A stretch of 64,000 nt of DNA, from contig NC_092408.1 in assembly GCF_009017415.1 (NCBI RefSeq), forward strand, positions 558,001 to 622,000, written 5' to 3'. The position numbers and the translations under genes were made by a program. Under the pieces are notes generated by a model, which was not told the origin of the DNA, searched no databases, and worked only from the letters and a program-made list of their open reading frames with translations. This DNA is from Aspergillus flavus (taxonomy: Eukaryota > Ascomycota > Eurotiomycetes > Eurotiales > Aspergillaceae). The number at the start of each line of letters is the position of its first letter. The stretch's first letter is position 1. Shown here piece after piece: positions 48,251 to 60,015 of this stretch.

Positions 48251-51064
48251 TCACGGCAAATCTTCGGCTCGTATTTGCCCTAAGGCCACTCGCTCATTCC
48301 ATCGAGCAGCGATGGACTTCGGGTTGATATCAATTCGACCCAGAAGTACCTCTAATTCGTATTCTTCGTCCCATCTCTCGATCGTCTCCGGAATATCAGA
48401 TACCTTATATATCCGCCTCTCGTCAAGAGGCCGTTTCAGCATCCGCCGGAAGGACCGCTTCACATTAGAATTGCTTTTGAGTTCCCATAATAGAGGATCA
48501 CCTCCACTCTTCTTCTCAAGCATGTCGGCGATATGTCCGAGATACTCCAATTGTTCGGCCCGTTTGGACGCTTCCCTCTTGGAGAGGCCGTCAGGATTGA
48601 ACTTGCGATTTAATACTCCCATGACGCGGCTGACTTCGACAACAAGATCATGATTAAGTGCACTGCCCCGAGCAAGGCCAGATAGGATGCACCATCGTAT
48701 TCCGGGAAGGTTATCCATAGCAGCGAACGCACGCAGAAACATTTTCATGCAGACCCCATCGAAGGGTAATGTGCGAGTATAGCGGGACATGTAAATGGCC
48801 GCTAAGAGATCTATGGCTACCTCCGGCTTGTTATGCACAATTAACCGTCTGCTGGTGGCCACCGTAATATGATGTTTGACATTCATTCGCTTGTTCGACC
48901 AGCAGAGCTGGTAAAATCGAAGGACGGCCATCTTGATCAGCTCCCCTTCCGACGCAGAGTCCACCTCCATGATCTGACGGAAGAACTGAGGGAAAAATCG
49001 AATGAGATGTCGGATGCCCCGCCACTCAGCTTCGACAAGCATGCGAGCTTCGCCGAGGCCGTGCTCAAGAAGAGTCGCAATGGCAGCCAACTCGACGTGA
49101 AGCTGTTTGAATTGGAATCGTGCATTCTTCGCATTTTGGAAGCACTTTAGAGCTTCTGTCATCTTCCCAACATGCATGTAATGTGTCATCTGTTTATGGA
49201 GCTTTTGGTACTGATCAACGGGCTTTGACGGTGTCACATCCTGCAGTGCTCTCTGATACCACGGCAGCGGACTTTGAGTGAAAGGCATCGTATTGACCTC
49301 AGGTATAGGGAATGAGCGCTGGTCGTAACCGAGAATCTGCTGTGAGGCAGCAGCCTGTCCATACTTCACCCGAGCAGCCTGCAGCATTTGCCAGAAACCC
49401 ACGGGCGCTCCCTCAAGTGCTAAGCGGCGAAAACGTAGCATCTCAAGGAACTCTTGCTCATTGACGTGGACTTTCCAACCACGCTCGCGTGCCATTCTCG
49501 TGAACTCAGTTATCATGTGCTTGTCACCCTTCTCCACAAACGCCTCCAGGATATGTTTGTACAGGATCCGATCGGGGACGATATTGAGCTTATCAACGTA
49601 GCGGGTGACGAAGTCCTGGATCTCGTGCCCCGAATGAGATACCCAGTATTCAAGGAATATGCGATCGAAGATAGGGGTGAAGTCACGTCGCCGAGAGGTT
49701 AAATTAAGCTCGTGCATCTCCTGAAGGTCTGCTTCCACACCCTGCCAGTCACACGCGAGAGCCTTACCGTACACGAGGAGGCCTTTTGTGCGACAGCGAA
49801 GGGGAAGTTCGTATGTAGTCGTCATGTCTTCCACCAAAGCTTCAGCGTCTGCTAACCGACCAAACTCAACGTAGGCCTTGACCACTGGGTTGAACAGTTT
49901 GTCGCTGGGATCCTTTCCCAAACGGGGAAGCGTCGTTAAGATCTTTTTCAACTGCCCGTTCAAAAGCTCAATACTCCTCGTTTTTTTCCACAAGCCTGAC
50001 AGGTATGCACCGCACAAGCCACAATCCCGGTCAAATTGTAGATGTCTAAAAAGGAACCACTTCGCTGTTGTGAGCCTATGTGATTCGAGCAAGCATCGTA
50101 GCACCACATCTACCATGTCCGGCGAGAGCTGAAATTTGTGCATGTACCGAGTATAGATAGTTGCGACTGATTCTATGCATCCCTTCCGTGCTAGTGCAAA
50201 CATGAGAACCTTCCAAAGCCTGGGTGAGACCTTGTCCACCTCCTCCAAGCGCTCAAAGATGCTTCTTGCGATGAATACATTTCCCTGTTTACAGTTGACA
50301 AAGAAAGTCTGCACCGCAAGCTCTCTCCTATCGGATGATAGGCCATTCAGCGAAGCAGGATGTGCGTCCAAAAATAGCTGCGCTGCGTCGATAGGCCGCC
50401 CTCGGTCGAGAAGATCTTGCATTTGTTTCGGGATAGAGTTTGGTCCTTTCGGCAATATACCCGTGCTATCCATCGACTCGGAAGCATTTGCAAAGGCACC
50501 GGTCTTGCCAATGGCAGGACTGGACCTATTGGGGTTTTCCGTAGGTCGCGTGTATTCAGGCGGAAGAAAGTCGCAACATCCGGGGAGCTTCCCTATATCC
50601 TGCTTTGTGTTCATTACCCCGGCCATATTGAGTCGAGCAGCATCCAGAAAAGCGTCGACCTGGGCTGAGTTCTCGAATGATCCAATTCCTACGTTCGAGC
50701 CGAACTCATCAGGTCGACGCCCTTCCTCGCCCTCCACATGCAAGGTCTGCGCTTGTCGTGATTTCCGATCCTCCTCTTTAAATGCATCCATACTTGTAAA
50801 CTCACCAGCCTCTGCAACTTCCATCATACGAGCAAGTCGTCTCGCCGCGGAAGTGGCATCGTAATTGGGCGCGGAGGTTTGAAGGGCGCGTTTATTCTCG
50901 ATTATACGTTCTGCGACGCGGACTCGGCGATGGACATCGTACGTGATAGCCGCAACGGTGCAGAAACTGCCCACAGTCGAGCCGGCAAGGGCCAGCCTGC
51001 GAAGGACACGCAGGGCATTGCGAGAAGGTACGGCCGAAGTGCCGTGGGCAGGCTTGGTGATCAT
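48251..51064 (-). CDS. Pentatricopeptide-repeat protein, CYA5-like mitochondrial translation factor
   Basis: Single exon of 937 residues; the first ATG in frame is at 51064-51062 (the frame upstream has only a TTG). The N-terminus (KPAHGTSAVPSRNALRVLRR) is basic and fits a mitochondrial presequence, followed by a hydrophobic stretch. The central 600 residues are helical with spaced PPR-like units (for example VVKAYVEFGRLADAEALVEDM, shown in its core as AYVEFGRLADAEALVEDM, and YKHILEAFVEKGDKHMITEF). This matches fungal CYA5-type proteins, which in Neurospora support expression of the mitochondrial COX1 mRNA. Repeat divergence means the specific RNA target cannot be read from sequence. No defects are seen. 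Confidence 0.75.
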   Translation of the reverse strand: MITKPAHGTSAVPSRNALRVLRRLALAGSTVGSFCTVAAITYDVHRRVRVAERIIENKRALQTSAPNYDATSAARRLARMMEVAEAGEFTSMDAFKEEDRKSRQAQTLHVEGEEGRRPDEFGSNVGIGSFENSAQVDAFLDAARLNMAGVMNTKQDIGKLPGCCDFLPPEYTRPTENPNRSSPAIGKTGAFANASESMDSTGILPKGPNSIPKQMQDLLDRGRPIDAAQLFLDAHPASLNGLSSDRRELAVQTFFVNCKQGNVFIARSIFERLEEVDKVSPRLWKVLMFALARKGCIESVATIYTRYMHKFQLSPDMVDVVLRCLLESHRLTTAKWFLFRHLQFDRDCGLCGAYLSGLWKKTRSIELLNGQLKKILTTLPRLGKDPSDKLFNPVVKAYVEFGRLADAEALVEDMTTTYELPLRCRTKGLLVYGKALACDWQGVEADLQEMHELNLTSRRRDFTPIFDRIFLEYWVSHSGHEIQDFVTRYVDKLNIVPDRILYKHILEAFVEKGDKHMITEFTRMARERGWKVHVNEQEFLEMLRFRRLALEGAPVGFWQMLQAARVKYGQAAASQQILGYDQRSFPIPEVNTMPFTQSPLPWYQRALQDVTPSKPVDQYQKLHKQMTHYMHVGKMTEALKCFQNAKNARFQFKQLHVELAAIATLLEHGLGEARMLVEAEWRGIRHLIRFFPQFFRQIMEVDSASEGELIKMAVLRFYQLCWSNKRMNVKHHITVATSRRLIVHNKPEVAIDLLAAIYMSRYTRTLPFDGVCMKMFLRAFAAMDNLPGIRWCILSGLARGSALNHDLVVEVSRVMGVLNRKFNPDGLSKREASKRAEQLEYLGHIADMLEKKSGGDPLLWELKSNSNVKRSFRRMLKRPLDERRIYKVSDIPETIERWDEEYELEVLLGRIDINPKSIAARWNERVALGQIRAEDLP

Positions 51065-51672
51065 GGCAATAGGACCTGTGCACCGCCGGCAGCAGGCGAA
51101 TTGAGATATCACTGATAGAGCATCAGGGGAATTGAGAGATTGACGTTTAATTCTGAGTAGTGCAAGCCAAGAGAGCAAGCTGGGGAACTATCGCAATTGA
51201 CGGTCGGAGTTTTGAGATAGATGATTTTCGGCGGAAAGTTTGCAAGTACGGAGTAACATTGGTTTCTTCCGGCCGCCGTACTGCTTGTGGTCCCATTCGT
51301 TCCTTTCCGGGTGAACCCATTTCCTGCACACGTGACTGTCCATTGTTCTTGCTTAGTCATTGATGAGTGGGTTTTTAGCAGAACCTCATCGCCAGTTATG
51401 GGTCTTTTGCTAGTAAAACTACACCAGACATTGCTATTTCAACCACGTTCTGCTTTCGTAGCGAGGCCCACTGATATGACCATATAAACCATGGTTGCAA
51501 CCGCGCTGCAACCCAGGACTACTAACTGCGAAGGTAGATTCAGCATGAAAACTATGTCATATGACATATGTTATGTATTATAGATCTAACATAAGTTTCT
51601 TGCAAATAGGAGGATATGCTGCCCAAGATAAATCAAAAGGTAAATAGTATGGTATCGAAAATTCTCTATGTA
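51065..51672. other. Intergenic region with one TACGGAGTA copy
   Basis: About 600 bases between the start of the PPR gene and the end of the MFS gene, holding the PPR promoter. One 9-mer TACGGAGTA lies at 51247-51255. Nothing else is seen. Confidence 0.45.
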
Positions 51673-53577
51673 TTAAGGCAAGAGTTCATCCTCAACCGCT
51701 TCTCTGTAGTCATCGGTTTCGGTAATATGATTTCTTGGATCATCCAAATCAAGTCGAACTGCTGTACGTTAGTACGATATCACGGACAATTCCTCAAGAG
51801 TTTACTTACCATGTGCTTTGATATATAAGGTGCAACAAAATGCAATTCCAAACACAAGTGATAGGCATACAAACACCGCCTGTGAGAACTTACCCACCGT
51901 CACACTATATATGAAACTGCAGATAGAAGGAGCTATTACTCTAGCAATAGCATGTAGAAGGCCTTTGGCACCGAGAATCTGTCCTATGCGATCGCGGGGT
52001 ACGTGTTTGGTAAGAGACGATTGCAACACTGGTGCGGCCATTCCCCCTAAGGATGTAACGACTCCCGACAAGATCAAAAGCGAGCCGTGGTTTGCCAGTG
52101 CGAATCCTGCAAACCCAATCATGTCCAGCAGAATCGAGACACGGATGAGGACGACATCAAGCGCACCAGAACCCGAAATAACCAGGTCCTCCCTTGGTTC
52201 CTCGCGGAAGATCCGCGTGATTATGGGGAGCACAATAAAGAAGTTGAGGACGCGAACGGAACTGATGATGGAAACAAAAATGCTTGATTCGACATTTCCC
52301 CAGCCGAACATGTATCCCGCATAGATAATGATGATCTGTGACATGCCCAGGGCCATGCCAAGGTGAAGCGTATCGATCACAGAGAGGAGGATGATGTTTC
52401 TTCGCAATGCAGGACTGGCACCTCCGTGATTAGGGAATAGAGTGCTTGGCCGCCCAGCTGGTGGGAATAAAATGGCCAGAGGCGCGATGATTTTCTTCGG
52501 GTTCCAAAATGTCATCGATAACCAACCAACATCTTCTTGATGGGCGAGCTTCACCTGATGTTTTTCTTGGGCTCTCTGCTTTTGCTCCTTAGACAGTGAC
52601 TCTGGTATGACGAGCAGGACCACAAAGAAGAAAAGCACATGGAGGGCCAGCGCGGAACAGAATACGCTCATTATATCATGTGTCTTCTTCATAAGAATGG
52701 CCACAAGGAACGGTCCAGCTGCAACTCCAGTGAAGATGGCGCCATGCAGGTACCCAAAGGCTACACTGCGTTTCCCCGGAATGGTACAATCAGAGGCGTA
52801 CGAGGTGCTCAGGGCCATTATGGCGGTAAATGAACCCCCTAAGCCGTCAAAGGTAGCGCCCAGAAGCAGTAAGTATATCGAAACTCGCTCTGCATTTGCT
52901 GCCACGATAACGGTAATTATCTCTGCTAGTACTGTTCCAATTGCACTCACAGCTATCATAGACGTTCTGCCATAGCGATCCGATAAATGGCCCAATTGAG
53001 GGCTGATCAGTGCCGACAGCAGGCCTACTACTAAATTGTAATACAATTGGAAGCGGGCAACGAGGGACTGAACTTCTGGTATTTGGCACTGAGAGTTGTC
53101 CTGCCCAAGAAGAACAGGCAGGTACGTAAATCCAGGATCGCTAGAGGCTCTTTCGGCCAGATAGTCTCTGCAGGTGAGAGAGACCATCAGGTTAATCTTC
53201 GGAACTGCAGCACCGCCGAAGCCTAACATATACAATAGAAGGAATGGGAATAACCAAAAGACCTGGTCGAATCAGAACGCGACACTTTCGGCTCAACTGC
53301 ATTGAAGATAAACACGCACACTTGCTTTTGTCCGAGACCGCCAGAAGCCAGCATTCAACGCCGCCGAGTCCTGGCTGGATGTGTCTAAGCCTTCATCATA
53401 ACCTTCTTCGCTCGTTCGTTGAAGTAGGGGCGTCTGCTCGTGGACGTGCAATTGCGCCGGGTCTTTGGGGTCATCTCCACCAGTGTTTCGCGGATGATTC
53501 TGCGTAGGGACGACTGGCCTGCTTCGCAATTGCCCGCCAACATCCGCATCGACAGAAGAGTTTGTTTGATTGGCCAT
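51673..53577 (-). CDS. Major facilitator superfamily transporter (TetA/SLC46-like)
   Basis: Three exons (53577-53320, 53262-51810, then from 51758 or 51761 to 51673) encode 598 or 599 residues. The hydrophilic N-terminus carries EQTPLLQRTSEE, a dileucine-type acidic motif typical of vacuolar or endosomal sorting. About 12 hydrophobic segments follow, with the MFS signature GHLSDRYGRTSM after helix 2. The first intron donor GTGCGT restores TKAS-VFWLFPFLLLYML. The last exon was added by hand: GTAAGT at 51809 and an ACAGCAG acceptor give a tail RLDLDDPRNHITETDDYRE. The substrate is unknown; resemblance to tetracycline-exporter and proton-coupled folate carriers is only at fold level. Confidence 0.82.
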
Positions 53578-54250
53578 TTCCAATACAAGGGCATTGACAG
53601 ATATACACGTCAATAACTAAGATTTTATGTAGGTTCGGCCCGTGTTTTGCCAGGTGTAGTTTTTGAGGGAGATGTGGTATGTCACTAGTGGATGATAAGG
53701 AAGCAAGGGGGAAAGAGATTGTTCTAACACGGTTTAATCGGCGGGGGTTTAGAAACATCTTGACAGAAGCGAAGTTTCAATCATGTTTCCGAAGTGCCAA
53801 TGGCATTGTCCCCTGGTATCGGGATTCCCTGGATGAAAGAGTCAATGAGGGGAGCGTTTGTCAGCTTAGCCTAGCAGATCAAGTGGAGAGCAAAAGCAAA
53901 AAGATAAGCCAGCCATGACGTTGACGAGGCTAACGGGTGCCGAGGTGTTCAACCTTCGGCATTTTGTTCCTGGGACCAATCGCAGTAGCAGCATCAAGCC
54001 ATTGACCCCTTGATATACTAATTGAACCAAGATTTTGGTGGCCCGTTTATAGCCAGTCTCAACAACCGAGAAGTACTAACTAGTTAGTATACTTATCGCT
54101 GATTGTTAATCAGCTTACATATACAATATAAGCCCAATGTCCTCTAAAATGATTAAATATCCTTTTTTTCAAAATCCTACAGTACATAATATGAACAAAA
54201 TAATGTGACCTTTGGGAAAAAAGAAAAAAGAAAAAAAAGAAAAGATGTTT
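53578..54250. other. Intergenic region with palindromes between the MFS and hemH genes
   Basis: The MFS promoter and hemH 3' flank. It contains an exact 16-bp palindrome TACTAACTAGTTAGTA at 54075-54090 and a hairpin GCTGATT-GTT-AATCAGC at 54099-54115, then an A-rich stretch at 54216-54245. Confidence 0.5.
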
Positions 54251-55635
<1,385 letters not shown>

Positions 55636-56111
55636 TCTAATTAACAGATGGTAGCACAATCCTTTTCCCAGAAAGTAATGACCAAAGCGTGCGAATAGCG
55701 GCGATAACAAGACAATGAGGTCGGAGCAAAAAGTGTATAGGGATTTTAATGGGCCATGTGGCAAGGGTCAACAGTAATCAGAAAAGATGCTGACTTGAAG
55801 CAAAGAGTCCAGAACCGGTAAAATGACGGATGAGTTGGAGCTGAAGCGAATGGCCAATCAGGATTGACTTGGGGTCATCAAGTCTTGGCGTATGTCACCT
55901 GATGTTCGTGTCTTCCCCGCGTCGTCCGATTGAAGTGTCGCGTCACAGGTGACGAAAGAGCGGGAACGCAGGCAGCAGAGCGACAGGCAGACACCTAGGA
56001 AAATACCAATGTTGCCGTTCAACGGCACTTTTGCGTCGATTACTTAAATATCGTCCTTGACTACTTTTCCTTTGACGCAATTCATGACTTACGACTCTCA
56101 ACACATTCACA
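55636..56111. promoter_or_regulatory. Bidirectional promoter of hemH and ku70
   Basis: 476 bases between the two divergent ATGs. It holds a CCAAT box (GGCCAATCAG near 55852) and an exact inverted repeat CGTCAC-AG-GTGACG at 55941-55954, whose TGACG half-sites resemble bZIP (CRE-type) sites. Confidence 0.45.
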
Positions 56112-58360
56112 ATGGCTGACGAGGATCAATATCGTGGAGACGACCAGATCGATGAGGAAGAGGAGGAGACCGACGAGAGTGTACACACTTTCAAACACAC
56201 CTGAAAGCTTCGGAGGCTAACATGTTATCAACCAAAATAGGGATACAAAACAGTGAAAGATGCCGTTCTTTTTGCTATCGAAGTCAGCGATTCGATGCTC
56301 ACGCCTCGTCCATCTTCCGATTCAAAGAAACCTGCGGAGGAGTCCCCCACAACGGCCGCACTAAAATGCGCATATTATCTCATGCAACAACGCATTATCT
56401 CTAATCCCCGTGACATGATCGGTGTGCTATTATATGGGACGCAGGCGTCCAAATTTTATGACGAGGATGAAAATAGTCGAGGAGATCTTTCATACCCACA
56501 CTGCTACCTTTTCACAGACCTTGATGTCCCCTCTGCGCAAGAAGTCAAGAATCTTCGGGCACTAGCACAAGACGGCGATGAATCAAAGGATGTACTTAAG
56601 GCGTCAGGCGAGCGGGTCTCAATGGCGAACGTACTCTTTTGCGCCAATCAAATATTCACGTCGAAAGCCCCTAACTTCTTTTCTCGGCGATTGTTTATAG
56701 TCACCGATAATGATGACCCTCATGGCGATAATAAAAGCTTGAGATCCGCTTCAACTGTACGCGCGAAGGACTTATATGACCTCGGTGTCACTATTGAGCT
56801 GTTTCCGATTTCTCGGCCAGGCCATGAGTTCGATACCGCCAGATTCTATGACGTAAGATTATATTGACTCAATGTGAAGTATCGCTGCTAACAGCAATTA
56901 GGATATCATCTACAAGGCCTCTCCTTCGGATCCAGATGCCCCGGCATACCTGCAAACCGATTCCAAGGCTTCTCCAGCCACCGGGGATGGGATATCACTG
57001 CTCAATACCCTCCTGTCCAATATCAATTCAAGATCTGTCCCACGGCGTGCACAGTTCTCCAATATACCATTGGAGCTTGGACCAAACTTAAAAATATCTG
57101 TCTCAGGATATCTTTTGTTCAAGCGTCAAGCACCCGCCAGAAACTCCTTCATCTGGCTCGGCGGTGAACAGCCCCAGATTGTCAAAGGAGTGACCACTCA
57201 AATCGCTGACGACACGGCTCGCACGATTGAAAAGTGGGAAATTAAGAAAGCTTATAAGTTTGGCGGTGATCAGGTTGCTTTCACGCCCGAAGAGATGAAG
57301 TCACTGAGGAACTTCGGTGATCCTGTCATCCGTATAATAGGGTTCAAGCCCCTCTCTGCACTTCCGTTCTGGGCCAATATCAAACACCCCTCCTTTATAT
57401 ACCCATCGGAAGAAGATTTTGTGGGCTCCACGCGGGTTTTTTCTGCTTTGCATCAGACACTCCTCCGGGATAAAAAGGCCGCACTTGTCTGGTTCATTGC
57501 TCGTAAAAATGCAAGTCCTGTTCTGGGGGCTATGGTCGCCGGAGAAGAGAAACTAGACGAGAGTGGCGTCCAGAAGTTTCCTCCAGGAATGTGGATAATA
57601 CCTCTCCCGTTCGCTGATGACGTCCGTCAAAACCCTGAAACCACACTCCATGTTGCACCTGAGCCATTGATCGATCAAATGCGGTATATTGTCCAGCAAT
57701 TGCAACTTCCAAAGGCGTCTTACGACCCCTTTAAGTACCCTAATCCATGTAAGCTTCTGCCAACTTCCTGCACAGAAACTCTGGCATTAACCTATTGCTC
57801 TGTTAGCCCTCCAATGGCATTATCGCATTCTACAAGCCTTGGCGTTGGATGAGGACCTCCCGGAGAAGCCAGAAGACAAAACGTTGCCCAGATATCGGCA
57901 GATCGATAAAGTATATCACACATTCCTATTCTTTCCACGGATCTTGCTGACCTTCGCTTAGCGCACTGGCGACTATGTATTGTCTTGGGCCGACGAGTTG
58001 GAAAAGCAATACGCGAAAATATCGGCACATGGCCCGAAGAGCACACTCGTCAAACGAAGCGCCAAAGACCGAACATCTGAAGTCGAGGATGCAGCCCAGA
58101 AGCCATACAAGAAAGTGAAGGTGGAGACAGACGAGCAAGGCGTTGAAGATGTAGTGCGAGCCCATTACCAGAAGGGATCGCTATCGAAGGTGACTATTAC
58201 CTGCCCCCTAGGCTTTAATTTGGACTAACTAACGCGCGTGACTTGTGTGTAGCTTACGGTACCTGTCCTCAAAGACTTTCTGAATGCCCATGGACGCTCC
58301 GCTGCTGGGAAGAAAGCTGATCTCGTTGAGCGTGTGGAGGAGTATTTGGAGCAGAAATGA
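56112..58360 (+). CDS. ku70: ATP-dependent DNA helicase II subunit 1 (Ku70)
   Basis: Six exons (56112-56180, 56241-56852, 56902-57748, 57807-57910, 57962-58189, 58253-58360) encode 655 residues. The acidic N-terminus leads into the von Willebrand-A domain ([24 protein letters not shown]), then the Ku core beta-barrel ([32 protein letters not shown]), the bridge and C-terminal arm ([15 protein letters not shown]), and a SAP domain at the end ([19 protein letters not shown]). With Ku80 it binds DNA ends and starts non-homologous end joining. The first intron donor GTACAC is unusual, but phase and the branch GGCTAAC fit. All exons are open. Confidence 0.94.
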
Positions 58361-58948
58361 GACAACGCTAGTATTGGTTACGAGAGACAGATTTTAGCAG
58401 ATAATGTTTCTCTATCCTTTTAATAAAAAATACATAATGCTAGAACACTATCAAGTGTATATTAATGGTCTTTACCTACGTAATCCTACTCAATAATGTC
58501 ATCTCAGAGAGCAAATGTGTACATGTTCGAGATATTCAAACACTATCGGGAAACCTAGGATGATGCTGTAGGGACTTTTGGTCCTCGTCTATGTAATTTG
58601 ACCCAAAATCTGAAAATATAGTGGGAGGTTTGTCACCGTAAAAGTCATTGTACCAGCAACGTTGCAGTCGTACATCAGTAAGTAATATAAAATATGAATA
58701 GGAATATATTTCGATATATTTACATGTTTTCTAAACCGTACCGGCAGAAATAACACAGATGATTCAGACGGGTATATCCAAACGGACGAAAGCCCTCTAA
58801 CAACGCCTGTCTAATCCCAGAAATGCATGCTCAAAGCGATAAACAAAAGTATACCGGATAGGTATCTATGACAAAACCCACATAGTAAAAATAGTCGTGG
58901 CTGGTGTACAGTGTATATATATCTATGTTGCGATTGAAAAAAAATGTA
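58361..58948. other. Convergent intergenic region
   Basis: AT-rich 3' flanks of ku70 and the DUF3431 gene. A likely polyadenylation region (AATAAAAAATAC near 58420) follows the ku70 stop. No gene is seen. Confidence 0.45.
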
Positions 58949-60015
58949 CTAGCATTTGCCATATACTTGGCAGTAGCAGAGTTCCTCGTCTGGGCAACTA
59001 GAGGACAAACCATGTTAGTTAATTTTGTTATTGCATAGGTTTGATGCAATGGATGCTTACTATACGGACTCCTTGCCGAATATGACATGCCAGAGGAACT
59101 CCATGACTCGTCCGCTACTGGCATCATCTTTCTCTGTGTCGATGACCCATTGTCGGAACTTGATGTAGTCTTCTCGAGGTCGTTTCAGGACCTGTTCGCG
59201 CGACACGGCGAATTGCGCGCAGCATGCTGCGCCGACGAGTTTGGGCGCTTGGAGGAATTTTTGTGTTTGTCGGTTCTCCGTCGATGGGTCTTCTGTGATG
59301 GCGGGCGAAGTAGTCGAGTTTAGGGGCGGGGTGCTGGTCCCTTCGAACACTTCTTCCCAGACCTGTTCCGTTACATGGCGATTGATGCGATGATCCGCCT
59401 TGCATCCGGGGTTCCAATTGCAACGGAGGTTGACGTAGCCATTCTGTTGGACGAAATCAAGCTGTAGAGCGCGCATCGCTGCTACATTGTCGTGCAAAGG
59501 CGCATCGACATGCCAGGCCATGAAGAAGCCGGCGCGGTGGGCATGGAGGAAAGCGATTGTGGAAGGAAGGTTGTCATAATGATCAATCAGATACGTGAGG
59601 TAGGCCATAGATTCGTGGCCCTTGTTGAGGGCGGTATTGAGTTTATGTTTGTCTGCTTTGGTTTTATTCGAGGGGTTGACAATATAAATCGCACGTTGCC
59701 AGCTTCAAGCGGTCCGTCATTAGTAACCGAGTCAATTGGTGATTGTTGGGGAGAGGTTCCGTACTCAGGGAGTTCTTGCTCGACCCATTCGGCCGGCTCT
59801 TCTTCCAGCCGGGCCATCACGATCACTTTGTCTCCCAGTTTTGCATGGTAGTGGGATAGGCCCTCATGGTGGGGTTTCTTGGAGTTCAGCCAATCTATCA
59901 AGTATGCGCCTGCGCGATACTGGTTGCAGATTTCCTCGAGGTGGAGCGCTAATAAGTATATTGGGACGATGAGTAGTAGACATGCGCATAGTGCTAATCT
60001 AAAGCCGCATCTCAT
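58949..60015 (-). CDS. DUF3431 domain protein, membrane-anchored
   Basis: Three exons (60015-59765, 59702-59061, 58997-58949) encode 313 residues. A basic start and hydrophobic segment at about 6-27 (LALCACLLLIVPIYLLAL) form a signal anchor. The DUF3431 domain has KVIVMARLEEEPAEWVEQEL, RAIYIVNPSNKT, HESMAYLTYLIDHYDNLPS and FMAWHVDAP, features of the family. Intron 1 (GTACGG donor, ACTAAT branch, GAAG acceptor) joins two frames into ELPDWQRAIYIVNP. Intron 2 (GTAAGC/CTAG) adds a Cys-rich end, CPDEELCYCQVYGKC. Members are found with secretory and glycan-related proteins, but no activity is known. The starting ATG is at 60015; the frame upstream only has a GTG. Confidence 0.82.
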
